DNA from: Pleodorina starrii
Taxonomy: Eukaryota; Chlorophyta; Chlorophyceae; Chlamydomonadales; Volvocaceae
Assembly: GCA_030267565.1 (NCBI GenBank)
Contig: BRXU01000044.1
Span: 504,001 to 568,000, forward strand
Direction: 5' to 3'
DNA length: 64,000 nucleotides
Within the stretch, counting starts at the first letter, position 1. Every line of letters begins with the position of its first letter. Below the pieces are notes generated by a model. It was not told the DNA's origin and searched no databases. It saw only the letters and a list, made by a program, of their open reading frames with translations. A program made the position numbers and the translations under genes. Shown one piece after another: positions 35,186-47,900 of the stretch.

Positions 35186-36898
35186 CCTGGTGGAACCCGT
35201 CTCCTGCCACCTTTGTTATTCTATGTAATAGTAATATGCGTCAAGGCGGCCTGACCGGCTAGCAGAACTGTATGTGGTGTGGTCGCGGGAACATTCGAAT
35301 GTTCGGTACGGTATGCAAATATGTTTGGACGTCGAAACGATGCGAAGCCGTCATAAAGATAATTTATTTTAGTATATGTGAACACAACGGGACAATATGG
35401 AATGAACAGAAGTTCTGGATGCGTTGGAGCGAGTGCCGTCTCGGACCATGGGCACAGTCTAGCATCTTTCATACTGATACATTCACTATTGTTTATAAAG
35501 ATTGTTATATAGTACTACGATTATTAAGAATTGTTAATCGTGCTTTACAGCATATCAAACCATCAATGTTGGTCGTCACTCAGCCGGGCTTGGTGCTGGT
35601 GGGCCTTCGTGGCTTTGCTTTCGGCACCCCTCCGTGGGTTCCCCTGGGGTAGGATGAACAGTCCGTCTAGCTGGCCAGCGTGATTACAGTTTTTCCATAT
35701 TATACGCATAGCGAACGTAGTATCATTGGGTGTCCTTATTGCAGCAAACGGCGCCGATTCAAGTAACTTTGTTTAACTTTTGCCAAGTAACTTTTGCCAC
35801 AGGCCATGATTGACAAAGACTTCCAATGCAGACGATATAAATAAGTACAAGGATCTACCATAAAATTGCAGAATTGCGTGGCGTGTGATTTCCCAAGACC
35901 GCACGAACTCACTAACGGACAGACTGACTGGGCTGTCCGCGGGGGGCTCCGCCTGCGGCGGATGACGCGTGCAGTGGGTGCAACGGTAACCACCACCGCG
36001 ACAAGGGCGGCGGGCGGTAATGGGGTCTGCATAATAATGTCCACATCGCAGCAATTTTAGTCTTATCGAAAACCCCCACATTTGGTTTCGGGGCGGCATG
36101 TGGAAACAGGCCCATGTTAGGCCCATGTTAGGCCCGCGATAAATTTGTTGGGAAAAGATAACATGCCGGTCAGTGGAGCCCCCATCAGACACTGCTGGGA
36201 TAACTGGCTCGGAGCACACCTTCGTTCGTTCGCCCTCGATCATGTGCGGATTTAACGCCGGGAAACGGCCATGATTGGTTCGTCCCACATCCACAGTTTC
36301 GCTGGAGCACGCACGGCATACAGCCACTCCCGGCACTCCAGAAATGCAAGCCCGGCAAGTTATTAAGCACGCACCTACCCATGCACATCGATGTCGTGCG
36401 TGCAAGCAGCCCCTCAAGATAAGGTCACACACGCCACGTTAGCCGCGTGGAACTCTGTCAGCAATAACGTGATGCGCACACCCGCATTGGCTTCTATCTG
36501 GGTCCGCTCGCTAACACCGTCTCCGTCTCCCTTCGTTGTGGAATCGTCTTTATAGCCGCCGTGACGTCAGCAGCGTCGCACTTATCGCACAAAGCTGTGT
36601 TGCGCCGCGTGCGTGGATGCACGTACGGCAGTCCTACTGGCACGTCCCCTCAAAGAACGCACTCGCGATACCGGTTCTCGTTTGGTCCATAAGATGCACA
36701 CTATTTCTCCGAACTAGCACGATCAGACTTGACAGAACCGCACTGCACGTCGTACGTTTAGGGGCACAACGTGACATAATAGAAACTGCCTCAACCTGCA
36801 ACCGTCAACGACCACATACCGCACTCAGAAATCTTCACTCACAGATAAAAAGGATGGAACGCATGGTGATTATTGCAACGTTCGCAAACGTATATAAT
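35186..36898. other. Intergenic, AT-richer, no recognised gene
   Basis: Two AT-rich patches (about 35340-35570 and 35680-35870). A minus-strand frame at 35773-36432 (219 codons) has no recognisable domain. At 35641-35663 a 23-base string also occurs at 53768-53790. Confidence 0.4.
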
Positions 36899-37486
36899 CG
36901 CCAAGACCGCCGGGCAGCCTGCCTGGCAGCGGTAGTTGTATGTGTCGATCGACAGCGAGCGAGTGGGTGTGTGTGTAAGCGTTCGGCATTAGTGTACGTA
37001 TGTCGTGGCGCTGCACGGCATGATATGATGCGCCGAACGTCATGCATGGCTGTTTCTGTGAAGTGGGCGGGGGGCCGAACTTCACCCGGTGCCGGAAGGG
37101 TCGGTCGCATGGTTGTTCATTTGTGTTGGAGCCAACCAGACTGTATCTATCGAAGGAATGAAAAGGCACTGAAGGCCCGCTTCAGCAACTTTGCAATTTC
37201 AGGGGTCGCAGCTGCCGTAGTACTGTACGGGAGATGTCTTCGTTCCCGGGAACAACTTGCTTGGGGGTGACTTTCTTTGGGGTGGGGTGTGCAACGGATA
37301 CCCGTCCAAACAGCTTCCATCATCTACGCCTTGACCTTCACAATGAATGTGGAGCGGGCGGATGTATGGAAGGCGGGCGCGGGTGGGCAGTTGGACAGCG
37401 CTGCGCGAATCCCGGTGTCGTGCACGATGTATACGCGATCCGGATCACGGTCTAGTTCGTTGATGCGTCGACACTCGATGGCTGCC
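36899..37486 (+). repeat. Duplicated gene 3' end, second copy
   Basis: Near-identical to 34064-34648, starting at the same codon of the last exon, with no upstream exons. It includes the stop and the TGTAA signal. Confidence 0.85.
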
Positions 37487-37864
37487 GGCTTGGAAGGGGC
37501 ATGTGCCGTTGCTAGCAGCTAGCAATGAGCCCCTGCGGAAACAGATTGCTGGGCAATCGTCGTCGCTGTGTGTGTGTGTGTGTGTGTGTCTATGTGACCC
37601 GACTTTTGTTTTGCGCATCCAGCCATGGATGCGCGCAACCAAACGAAGGGCCACGACCCCCGCCGGGCTTCTGACGCTTTCTGACGAACGAGCAGGACTT
37701 GCAACGGCATGTCAGCGTAATCCAGCCGCCGCCCTCCACCGCTTCCTTCTAGCTGCTCTGTGATGCACCCGTTGCAAGCTGCCAGCCGTTTCGCGTCATT
37801 TGAACGCAGTACACACGCACGTGTCGTACAGCGAGTAGCGGCACTCCCGTGAATGTACTGCGAT
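37487..37864 (+). repeat. Dispersed hairpin-rich repeat, copy C (truncated)
   Basis: Matches A and B to their base equivalent of about 26500 and then stops. Hairpins and a (GT)n tract are retained. Confidence 0.85.
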
Positions 37865-38940
37865 GAACAGAAGAGGTGTTGCAAAACATTAGGGCCACTG
37901 CAAAAAAACCGGTACAGCGCGACACCTTGACTAAAATTCCAGTGCAGCTGCACGTCACCACACACAATGCACCCTTAGTCCCTTACTGCTCCATAAGCAT
38001 TCCATGAAACCAAGGCGAACCCTGCAGCACCGTCCGCAGTCATCCGGCCGCCACCCATCAGCACATTTACAACCGTCCAGAGCTCCTACCCTACCAGCGA
38101 ATGTCAACCCCACCTCAACCCTACCAAACAGCGTCGCAGAGAAAGGTGGGCCTAGAGGCATTGTGCGTGCGTTACTCCCTACGCCATCAATCATCCCTGC
38201 CCCCCGAGGAAGGACGCCTGCTTCAGTCACCGTCCGGCGCTGCCCCTTCACGTACCGGTACCTGGAACCTGGAACCTGGAACCTGCTGCGAACATCGTTT
38301 CGAACCATATTTTTGCCCCGCCACGTCCGAGCTCCCTCCCATCTCCACAATACGTTTCCTGCCCGTGTTTCCGCCGTCAAAAGCGCTCGTCAAAGGCGCG
38401 GCGCGACGCGGCAACGCTGCAGGAGATGCCGCTGCCGGCATACCGATACACGCCATCACATCCGCCTTCTCACCACATTTCTGTCCCTTACCTAATCCGT
38501 TGGCTTACGTACCCGCCACGGCGCCAGTTACGCGGCCGTCCTTCCCCGCCCCCCCCATCCCGCCCCGCCCTCTACAGCAGTACCTCACCGCGGAGGACCT
38601 TTGGGTGCCCACCTGTCGCACACCCCCCCGAGCGCCAAGCGGGCCATCCAGCCACACACTGAAAATTGCACCTGCCACATGGGGGAGAGTACGACTCCTC
38701 ACCCCCAGAACGCCTCGCCCCACCACATGCCTGCGCCGTGCGGGCGTACGCCGCCCGCTTTCCTCCACGCACACAGTAGATCGACCTTGACCATGCCCGT
38801 GCACGCCCTGCCGCTGCACGGGCGCCAGCACCACACCCTCTCCCAGTGCGGCAGCCGCCACCGCAGCGACCGGAGGATGGCACCCTCAGCGCACCCTCCC
38901 CCCCTGCGAAGTGCCAGCACGTCTACCGTTCCAGACGCCC
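37865..38940. other. 3' flank and probable 3' UTR of the USP10-like gene
   Basis: No coding exon recognised. A TGTAA on the minus strand at 38067-38071 could be the polyadenylation signal of the deubiquitinase gene, about 870 bases past its stop. Confidence 0.45.
38067..38071 (-). terminator. TGTAA polyadenylation signal candidate, USP10-like gene
   Basis: First minus-strand TGTAA downstream of the stop at 38941 that I could find. Confidence 0.35.
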
Positions 38941-41900
38941 TCAGCGCTGCAGCTGCGGCAGTCGCTGGTAGAAGAGCAGGTAGGGCCTCTCCGCCAGCAC
39001 CAACGACTCGGGCACCAGGGACACCTCCGCGTCGTTGAAGCGCAGCCAGCGGCCGTCAGGCTGCAGCACATCCGCTGTGTAATGGCCGCCTGCAGAGACG
39101 GAGACGGGGGCGTGGGGCGTGGGGCGGGGGCCGCAGGGCAGTGCGCCAAGGCGCCGGTGGTGAGCTGTGCGCAGACGCGCTACCGTGCGAGTACCGGTAT
39201 CGGTGAGGAGGACTCGGGTCGCCGGTTTAGCAGGGAGGAAGCCGGACGCCGCCGAACACACAGCAGGCCGTAGGCTAGATACCGGTAGCAGACTGGTCGA
39301 GCTGCGCTTAACGACAGAGGGACAAAGTCTGACATCCGGACAATGACGCCAGGCAAGAAGAAAAGTCGAGACATGACAACGCTATGGATAGGGCGAACAC
39401 ACAGATGCGCGTCCCAGCATCCCACTGCCTCCGCCACCTCTGCCGGCGCCGCCCCCGCCGGGCGGCACGCACGCGCTTCCTCCCGTGTCACTCCTCCTCC
39501 GCCTCCTCCTCCTCCGGTCGCGGCGCGGCCCCACCCACCCATCCACCCACCCGCAATGCTCCTGCCGTGGTGGATGACAGTCGCGAAGAGGCGGTACTCC
39601 GAATTGGCTCGGTCGGGGCAGTCCTCCGCCAGAATCTGAAGGCGGACGGATGGAGGGGTAGCGGAGAGCGGGGGTGGGGTGGGTGGGGTGGGTGGGGAAG
39701 GATTCAGGCGGCGAGATGGTGCTGCGACGCCGGTTCATGTAAACACATGGAATGCGGGCTGCGGCGCCCAAACCGACCGGGCCATGAGGAAATTGAGTCG
39801 GGGCACGTGCCCCGGCGTAGCATAGCCACATCAGCTTAACAAAAGATATGGGTTATGGGTTAATGGCCACATGCAGCGCCAAGCGCCAAGCGACACGGCG
39901 CGGCGCAACCCTGCGTAGCGCAGCGCAGGTTGCCGCCCGCGGAGGCACTGCCCGCCGGGTCCAGCTGGTTGGCCACCCAGCTGGTTGGCTGGTTCGCTGG
40001 CTGTCTCACGCACCTTGCCCTCTAGTCGCAGCGAGCAGCCGAACGCCACCGCCTTATGCAGCTTCTGGTATCCGCCCCCTGCCGCGGCGGTGTAGGTGAA
40101 GCGCTTGAGGTGCAGCACCAGACATTCAGGCAGTCGGTACAGGCGCACGTCCTTCTTGGCAGGGAGCATCTGGGTGGCGCCGTCCGGCTTATACTCTGGC
40201 GATGGGTGAAGGGGGGGAGGTGCGCGGGGGAGGCGGCACAGACCGGGGGCGACGCGGGTGCACTGCTTAAGTGTCGGGCGCTCGGCTCATCAGGTCCTCA
40301 CCACAGCACAACACGGTGACCCCGTCCGGCGTAGACGTGTGGTACACTCCGTGAGAGGCTTTGAGACGAGTCCCGTGAATCCGGCGGCCCCATCCCCTTC
40401 TCCCCGCCCGCACCCGTCTCCCTCCCCTCCATTTCCGCTCTGCTCACCCGCCCGCCACCGCCCTTTCACACCTCTCCCCATCCCTTCCTGCCAGCCTCTC
40501 CCTTCTGCACGTACCCAGCTCTCTCCCCCCATTTTACCTTCTCTTTACATTCTCTTCTTCCCGCCCCGCCCCTCCCCTCCCCTCTTCTCCCCCCGCACGC
40601 ACGCACCGATGCTCTCCGGCACCGAGTGCTGCCTCAGCGCGTCCTCCAGCGAGCCCACCCCCTCGCCCGCAATGTCCAGGTGCAACATGTTGAAGGCCTC
40701 GATGGTGGCGCTGGGCTTGAAGTGCGCGTGGGGCTGCTGGAAGCGAACAGTGCTCTTGAGCGAGCCGGAGAAGATGGCGGACACGGGGGAGCGGGAGGAG
40801 GCGTCGTCCACGGGGGTGCCGACCTGGTGGGCACACAACCAAGCAAGGGCAGCGACACGGGCAGCGGGCAGGGTGGCGGGGTGGCGGGGTCGGGGCGGCA
40901 GCAGAGGATCGGCGCTTGCGCTGCGCGGCATTGGACCGCGCTGGAGTGCGAGCTGGCGGCTGGCGGCTGATATTGTTTTGCGTGCGTCAACAATCGCGGA
41001 GCGGTGAGAAGGCCGAGACAGGCAGGCAGGCAGGCCGGAAGGCAAGGCAAGGGTAGATGGGGATGCAGTGCTTGAGCCGCTGGCATGTCGAGAGCGCGAT
41101 ATGCTCGGCGCCGGCGGCAACCGGTCCCGTCCAGTGCCACGAGCAGTGCCGCAGCCGCTGCCCCCAACCACTCAGGAGCGCCCAACTCACCTGCCGGGTG
41201 ACTGTCGCCTTGTTCTTGCGCCCCACCTGCGCCCACTCCTCCTCGTCGCCGCCATCTGGGCGGTGTATACACAGGCGGGCGGGCGACAGCAACGAACCGC
41301 GAGTTATCCCACTGAGCAATGGCAGGACCATGGCCGTTGACGGTGCGCACTGTTCAGCAGCCCACCCCCCCCACATCGGGCAGCTGTTGCGCGCCTCCAA
41401 TCAACCTACATGCACACTACTGCTGCCAGGTGGGCGAACGTTCAATAGGCTATGTATACCACTTGTTCTGCCGGTACGGTGGTCTCGTAAAGTCCCAAAG
41501 CCATACATCGTACATCGATGTACGATGATCCAGATCCCCTGCGATCCCGCACCTGCACCACCGGCGGCTGCGCCTGGCGCTGGCGGCTCCGCCAGGCCGT
41601 GCGCCTTCCGCAGCGCCACCACCTCCTCGTGAGCCCGGTTGACCAGGAACTGGAAGAACTCCTGCGCGTCCTGCTGCTCCTGCTGCTCCACCAGCGCGGC
41701 ACCACTGCGGCCACCGGCGCCCTTGGACAGCACCTGACGGGGCGAGAGGGAGGAGGACACCCGGGGCCGATGGCACGGGTCAGCCGGACCTAACAACGAC
41801 AGAAAAGGACAGCCTGGCGAGCTTCGTGCGCCACATGCAACTTTGCGAAACGTGCGGCAGCTCCAGAGAGAGATGCAGCCCGTGCGATGTGAGCATTTGA

Positions 41901-44900
41901 CTGACGCAGCCCGTGCGTTGCCCTGCGCTGCGCGTGGGGGAGTCCCTCCTACGGAGACCACCACGGGGCGTAAGAGAAAAGGCCCATGCGTGGGCGCGAG
42001 ACGAGGGCCCATCCGGAGAGACAGCGCCTCACCGCCCCACCTGCACCATGGATGGCTTGGCTGAGCCCCCGGCGGCGGGCAGCACGGCCGCGGAGATGGA
42101 GATGCGCGGGTTGAAGGCGGCCACGATGGGGTTGAGCATCGACGGCACCAACGGCTTGCCGCTCAGCAACGCGGCGGCGGCGGCGCCAGTCGAGACAGCC
42201 ACGGCAGCGGCTGCCGCGGGCGCCGGACCCGCGACGGTGGCGGCGTGACCGTGACCGTGGTGGGCCGGGTACGCGGAGGTGCTCTTGCGGCTGGAGCCCT
42301 TCTTGCCGCGCCCACTCTGCGGGTGAGCAGGGCGGCAGCAGGCGGGCGAGGGGAAGCAGCACCACGGACTTAGTGTTAGGGGCAGGGGACGGACGGATCC
42401 AGATCCAGGGGGGCCGCGGCTGCTTGCACTGCACTGTTGCACAGTGACATGCCTCCAGCTGGCCCGAGTCGTCCTCCGCGACGCAGGGTTCTTACACCGG
42501 GCAGACACGAGCGCGGTCAAGGGCAAAGCTAAATTGCGCTTCAGTGACGGAGCCAAAAAACAACAAGGAAACATGCTTTTTGTCAGCGTGCGCAAGGGCG
42601 CGCTGACAGCGCGTGCACTGCAGCTGCGCAATCCCCTTCCATGGCTGGCAAGACGTCGCTGGCTCCGCAGCGTACTGGGCCCACTGACCGCATGCCAAGG
42701 CTAGCCGACCCCTGGTGCTGCGTTGCCAGTTGCGAGGAAGCGGCAACTCACCGGCACCTCCGCCCAGCCGTCGTCCTCGCCGGCCTGCGACTCATCGCGG
42801 CCCGCGGCGGCGCTCTCGCCCGACGCGGCGGCGCCCGACTGCGGCGCCGCCAGCTGCGCGGAGAACTCCGCCAGGCCGTACAGGGTGGGCGACTTGGAGC
42901 GCTCCAGGAGGGGCATCACGGCCGGCAGTCGGGACAGCACCGAGGCGAAGGGACCGCACCCCAGCAACGCCTGCGAGCAGTGGACACGCAGACACGCAGG
43001 CGTTTGCAGAAGACCGGGGGTTTAAGTCTGGGCCTCAATCAACGATGGGTTTGCGCAATCAACCAGAGCAGCAGCACGACGGCATCGCGGGGTGGCAGGC
43101 TGGCAGCCGCACAGCAGCAGCAGCCCGGCTGTGGCTCATCCCAATAGGCCCAATATAATCGGAAAAGCGACCGACACGGCGGACCGTAAACCAATCCCCA
43201 ACTAGCCACCATGGTGCGATTGAGCTGCACGAGGCGGCTCCGGCCGTCGGGACGCAGACTCTGTGTGTGTATGCAGATGTATGTGGCCACTGGTCTCACC
43301 TGCATCGTGGAATTGATGAAGCAGGTGTTGCCCGTGTTCGCCAGCCCGCGCGGCTGGATGCGCAGCCCGCCAGCCGGCTGCTGCTGCTGTTGCTGACGGC
43401 CCGCCGCCAGCAGCTGCTCGGCCGCCACCGGCGACAGCAGCTGCCGGAGCGCATCCATCAGGTCAGCCTCAGAGCTGCCGGTCGCCGCCGACGCGACGGC
43501 CGCGGCGGCGGCCGCGGCGCCTGCCGCGGCTGCGCCCGCCGCCGCCGCCGCCGCCGCCACCTCTCCGTCCTCACCAGCGGCTCCCAGCAAGTCCCACGGA
43601 TTATTCCCCGCCGGAATGGACGCGCCGCTGTCCTCCTCCTCCTCTTCCTCGGCAACAACCCGCTTAGGCGCCTCCTGCGCCGGCGCCGGGGCGATCGCTT
43701 TCCCCTTTCCATCTCCAGGCGCCTCCGCCGGCTGCTGCCGCGGTTGTGGCTGCAACGGCGGTGTCTTCTGCGGCACGCCCGCTTGCTCCGCCTCCGCTGC
43801 GGCCCCGTGTGCTGCCGTGGCGCCGCCAGCGGACGGGGCCGCAGCCTCCACCTCCTCCTTGGCGTCCTCCTTGGCGTCCTGCGTTGTCGACGCTTCCATG
43901 GCGGCTGACGCCGTCGGTGCAGCCTCGGTCGTCGCCGCAGCAGCTGCAGTGGGCTCGGCCGCCGGCACCGCTGACTTAACGCCGACCGCCGCTTCCGGAG
44001 CGCCAGTCGCCGGGGCCGCCTCAGGCGCCGCCGCCGGCACCGGCGCGGGCGCGGCCGCCGCCGCCGGCTCTGCAGCGCCCTCGCCCCCAGCCTGGCGGTC
44101 TGCATGTGCACTGGGAGCGCCGGCCTTGACGCTCGGGGAACCACTGGGGCCCGCTGCCGCCGCCGCCGTCGCCGTCGCTGCTGAAGCCGCTGCCGGCGGA
44201 GCGCGGGGTTTGGCACCCGCGGCAGGAGGCGACTGAAAGCCGTGCTGCGGCTGCTGACCTGCTGCGTCCCTGCCCCGTCTGCCTTGCTGCGGGTGGTGAC
44301 CAGGCACGTGGCCCGTGGCGCGCTGGTGGGGGCCCGCCATTGTGCCAGCCGGACCCCCCTGGCGGCCGCCGCCGCTCCCTGCTGCTGGCCCGGCGTTCAG
44401 GCCTGGGGCGCCCTTGCCGGCCTTGTGCCGGGTTGTCACCTGGTGCCACTCATCGTCAGCGGGGCCCTCGCGTGGCAACGGCGCAGCAGCCCCCCTGTCG
44501 GCCCTTGTCTCAGCACCGCCGCCGCTGCTCTCCACCCACGTAGCGGCCTGCGTGTGCTGCGCGGACGACGGCGCTCCCGCTGCTGCAGCTCGTGCTGCTG
44601 CTTGGGCCGGTACCTTCGCTGGCGTGGGCGCTGGCGGCGGCGCGGCATCGCCACTGCCTGCAGGGCCTGACGCTGCGTCGGGGGAAGCTGCCGCGGCGTG
44701 AGCAGCGGCTTCGGCGGCACGCGGCTGCACGGCTGGCGGGGCTGCGCTAACGCCGGCAGGCGGCAGTGCATCAACAGATGCGGCGTCAGCTGCAGTTTCC
44801 ACAGTCGGCGCCGCAGGCTCCATTGCCGCCTTCGCAGCGTCCGCGGATGACGGCGGCGGCTGCGCGAGGCTGGTGTAGGTCGGCGGTGGCTTAGTGGAAT

Positions 44901-47900
44901 GGGGTCCCGCCGCGCCTTCGCGCGTGCCTCCCGTGGTCTTGCTGTGTGCGGGCGCCGCAACAGGGCTGACGGCCGCCGTCGCAGCTGTGAAGGTGTCGAA
45001 CATATCAACCGGCGGCTGCGACGGCACGCCCCGGTGCGCCGCCGCCCCAGGCTGTGAGCCCGGAGCTGCCACGCTGCGGCCTTGTCCCGGCACACGGTCC
45101 CAGCCAGTGTGGCCTGCGGATGCTGCCACGTGCATGCGGCGCGATTGGCTAGGAGCCGCAGGGGGCGCCACATGGCCTGGTGACGCGGCCATGGCGGCCC
45201 AAGTTCTCGGTTGCGGTGGCGCCGAAGCCGCTCCTGGCCCCGCCGATGGGGCCTCCGCGGGCTCTGCCGCCGAGGCGTCCACCGACTGCTCTGCGGCTGC
45301 GGCCGGGGCCGGCTCCGCCGCCGTAGCTGCAGGCTGTGGCGCGGCGTCCACTCTGGCCCCTGCCGTGCTGCCGTACGCGCCAGGCGCAGCGGCAGCACCG
45401 GAAGCAGCCGCATCTTGTTGCCCTGCCTCCGCCGCCTGCTGCGTCTGGACGACGCCGGCACCGGTTGGATCCGGGCTCGCTGCGACGGCCGCCGCCGACT
45501 CAGGACCTGCCGCTGCAGATGCAGCTCCCGTCACGGCCCCAGGCACCGGCACGGCATTTTCGTGTGACGCGACGATAGGCCTGCCGCCAGCCGTCGGTCC
45601 CGCCGGTGCACGCTGCCCGTCTGCAGTGTCGTTGCCACAGGTCCGCGGTACCGAAGCCTCCCTTGCTGGATTCGCCGCAGGTGTGCCACCCGGGGACTGT
45701 GCACCCGCTGCTGCTGCCCCGTTTACTGCGGACGCCTGCTGGTCTCTGACTGCCGCAGCGACCTCGGGGGCGTCGCGCGGTGTGGGCGTGAGCGCCGCCG
45801 CCGCTGACGCCGCCGCGGTGGCAGCAGCGGCCACGGACACGGGCACTGCTGCAGGCACCACGGCAACGGGATCCAGGCGAGTGCAAGGCGCGGCTGTAGC
45901 CGCCGGCGGTGCGATGGTGGCCCCGCCTGCCGCTGTTGTTGAGTTCTGGGCGCATTCGGGAGCAGCCGCTGCAGGCGCAGTAGCCGCTTGCACATCAGCT
46001 GCGGGGCCAGGCGCCACGCCGCCGGCCTCGGTTCGGGCTGGCCAGGCCGCCTTCCCGCCTTCCGCCCGCCCAGCAGCCTTGCTGAGGGCGTCGCCGGTCG
46101 CGGCGGCCACGGCCGCAGGGGCGTGGGCGGCGGCTGCTGATGGCCCCCGGCCGAAGCCAGGCGGGTGGTTGGCGGCCGGACGCAAGCCGGCCAGCGTGGT
46201 GGCAGCAGCCAGTGCTGAAGGGTCGGTGCTGGAGCTGCCGCCCTCGGAGTGCTGGCGGCGAGACGTAGCCCTGGAGGGAAACAGCATGGGCAAGAAGTCA
46301 TTGACATCAACTGAGAAGGACGGACAACAGCCAGGAAGCAAGTGTGTACGACCTTGCCACACCATAGTTGTGTCGCCACGAATGCACAGGGAGGGGGTCC
46401 GCACTCCGCAGCAGGCACAGGGCACTCCGCATTGCAAGGACGATTTTCGAGAATGCGAACGAACCGGGCAAGTGCTGCATTACCAGTTCCTTTCCTTTGG
46501 GTTGCCACAAGACGCTGGACGGGACGGCAAGGAAACTCACCTAGCTGAAACTCCCCCGCTGCTGCCTCCCGCCGCCGCCACTGCAGCCCATCTGCGACCT
46601 CCTTTGGCCGCATCTGCCGTATCCGCCGGGGTGGGTGATGATGCAGGCACACCACCGGGCGCACCCGCCATCGGGGAGCTGAGCTGCGACCCAGCAGCAG
46701 CCCGCACCGGCGACCCAGCAGCCGCCTCTACCACGTCGCCTCCCGCACTGGCACGCGGCGACAACTGCGGCAGCTGTTGCTGCAGCTGCGGCTGCAAGCG
46801 CTCTGGCTTTGGCGATGTTGCGACGTGGTCCCACGGCGGGGTCCCTGCGCCGGCCGGAGACGCCGAGGCCACGTGTGAAGAGATGCCGAATCCCGGCGGC
46901 GGGCTGCGCGTGGGCTGCGCGGCACCCGTTAAGACAGGCGCGGGCCTGTTTTGGAGCCGAGGCGGGGGCGCCGTGGCCGCAGACGCGGAAGCCGCCGGAA
47001 CGTGGTGCTGGTGCGGTTCCGCGCTCGCCGCTGGTCCACCGGCGCCCGCAGCCGCTTGCGGTGCCCCCCCGGCGGCTGCAGCTCCTCCGCCACTGCCGGC
47101 TCTGCCGCTCGAGCCCTGCGGCAGCGTGGCGGAATGAGGTGCCAGGCCGCCAGCCTTCCGGGCAGGGCCGTGGCTGCCTGCCGGCGCCCCAGCCCCTGAA
47201 AACAGCTCGATGGCACGGCGCTGCCCCCATGCGCTACCGCCGGCAGAAGCTGAAGGCTTCTCAGTCGCGGGTTGCTGCTGCGAGGTTGCGGGGCCAGCCC
47301 CCGACGCCTGCCGCTGCGGGCTGGCAGGCGGCACCGGGCTTGGGATCAGGGGCGATGCCGGCGCAGCAGGGGCTTCTGACATTGCAGCGTGGCTGGCCTG
47401 CCGTCCGGTGGGGGCTACACCCGTCGCAGGCGCTCCGCCGGCGCGGGGCGCGGAGGCCGACTCTGACGGCGTCTTGGAGGCGGCGCTTTGAATACCGCCG
47501 GTGCTGGTGCTGCTGCTGCTCGTGGGAGCGACCGCGAAGTCCTTTGCCGCCCGAGTGGTTTCTGCTGCTGCAGGGATCACAGGCTCCCGCTGGCCCGCCG
47601 ACGCCGACCTCTGAACCTCCGCTTCGACGCCATCATCATCCTGTGCTGCAGTTTGGGCCTTCTTAAGGGCTGCGACCGAAGCAGTCTCGGCGCCGAGCGC
47701 TGCCGCAGCTGGAGAAGCAGCAGTTAAGCTGTCCGCTGTACGTCCGCTTGCTGCCTCGACAGCCCCAGTCCCAGCTTTCGGGTTGCTCCCAGCATTCGGG
47801 GCTTGTGGGGTCTCTGCAGGCGGCCCACGCGCGGACTGGACGTTGTTGACCGTGCTCGAGGGCTTCTGCCGCGGCCGGCCCAGGCTGTTCATGCCTCCGG

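Noticed and set aside
35773..36432. 219-codon minus-strand frame in an AT-richer region
   Set aside because: Cys/Arg-rich without domain, splice sites or a polyadenylation signal that support a gene.
44894..47137. 747-codon plus-strand open frame
   Set aside because: It lies exactly antisense to USP10-like exons 1-2. GC-rich Ala/Pro codons leave the opposite strand open, and it is low-complexity with no domain and crosses the real intron.
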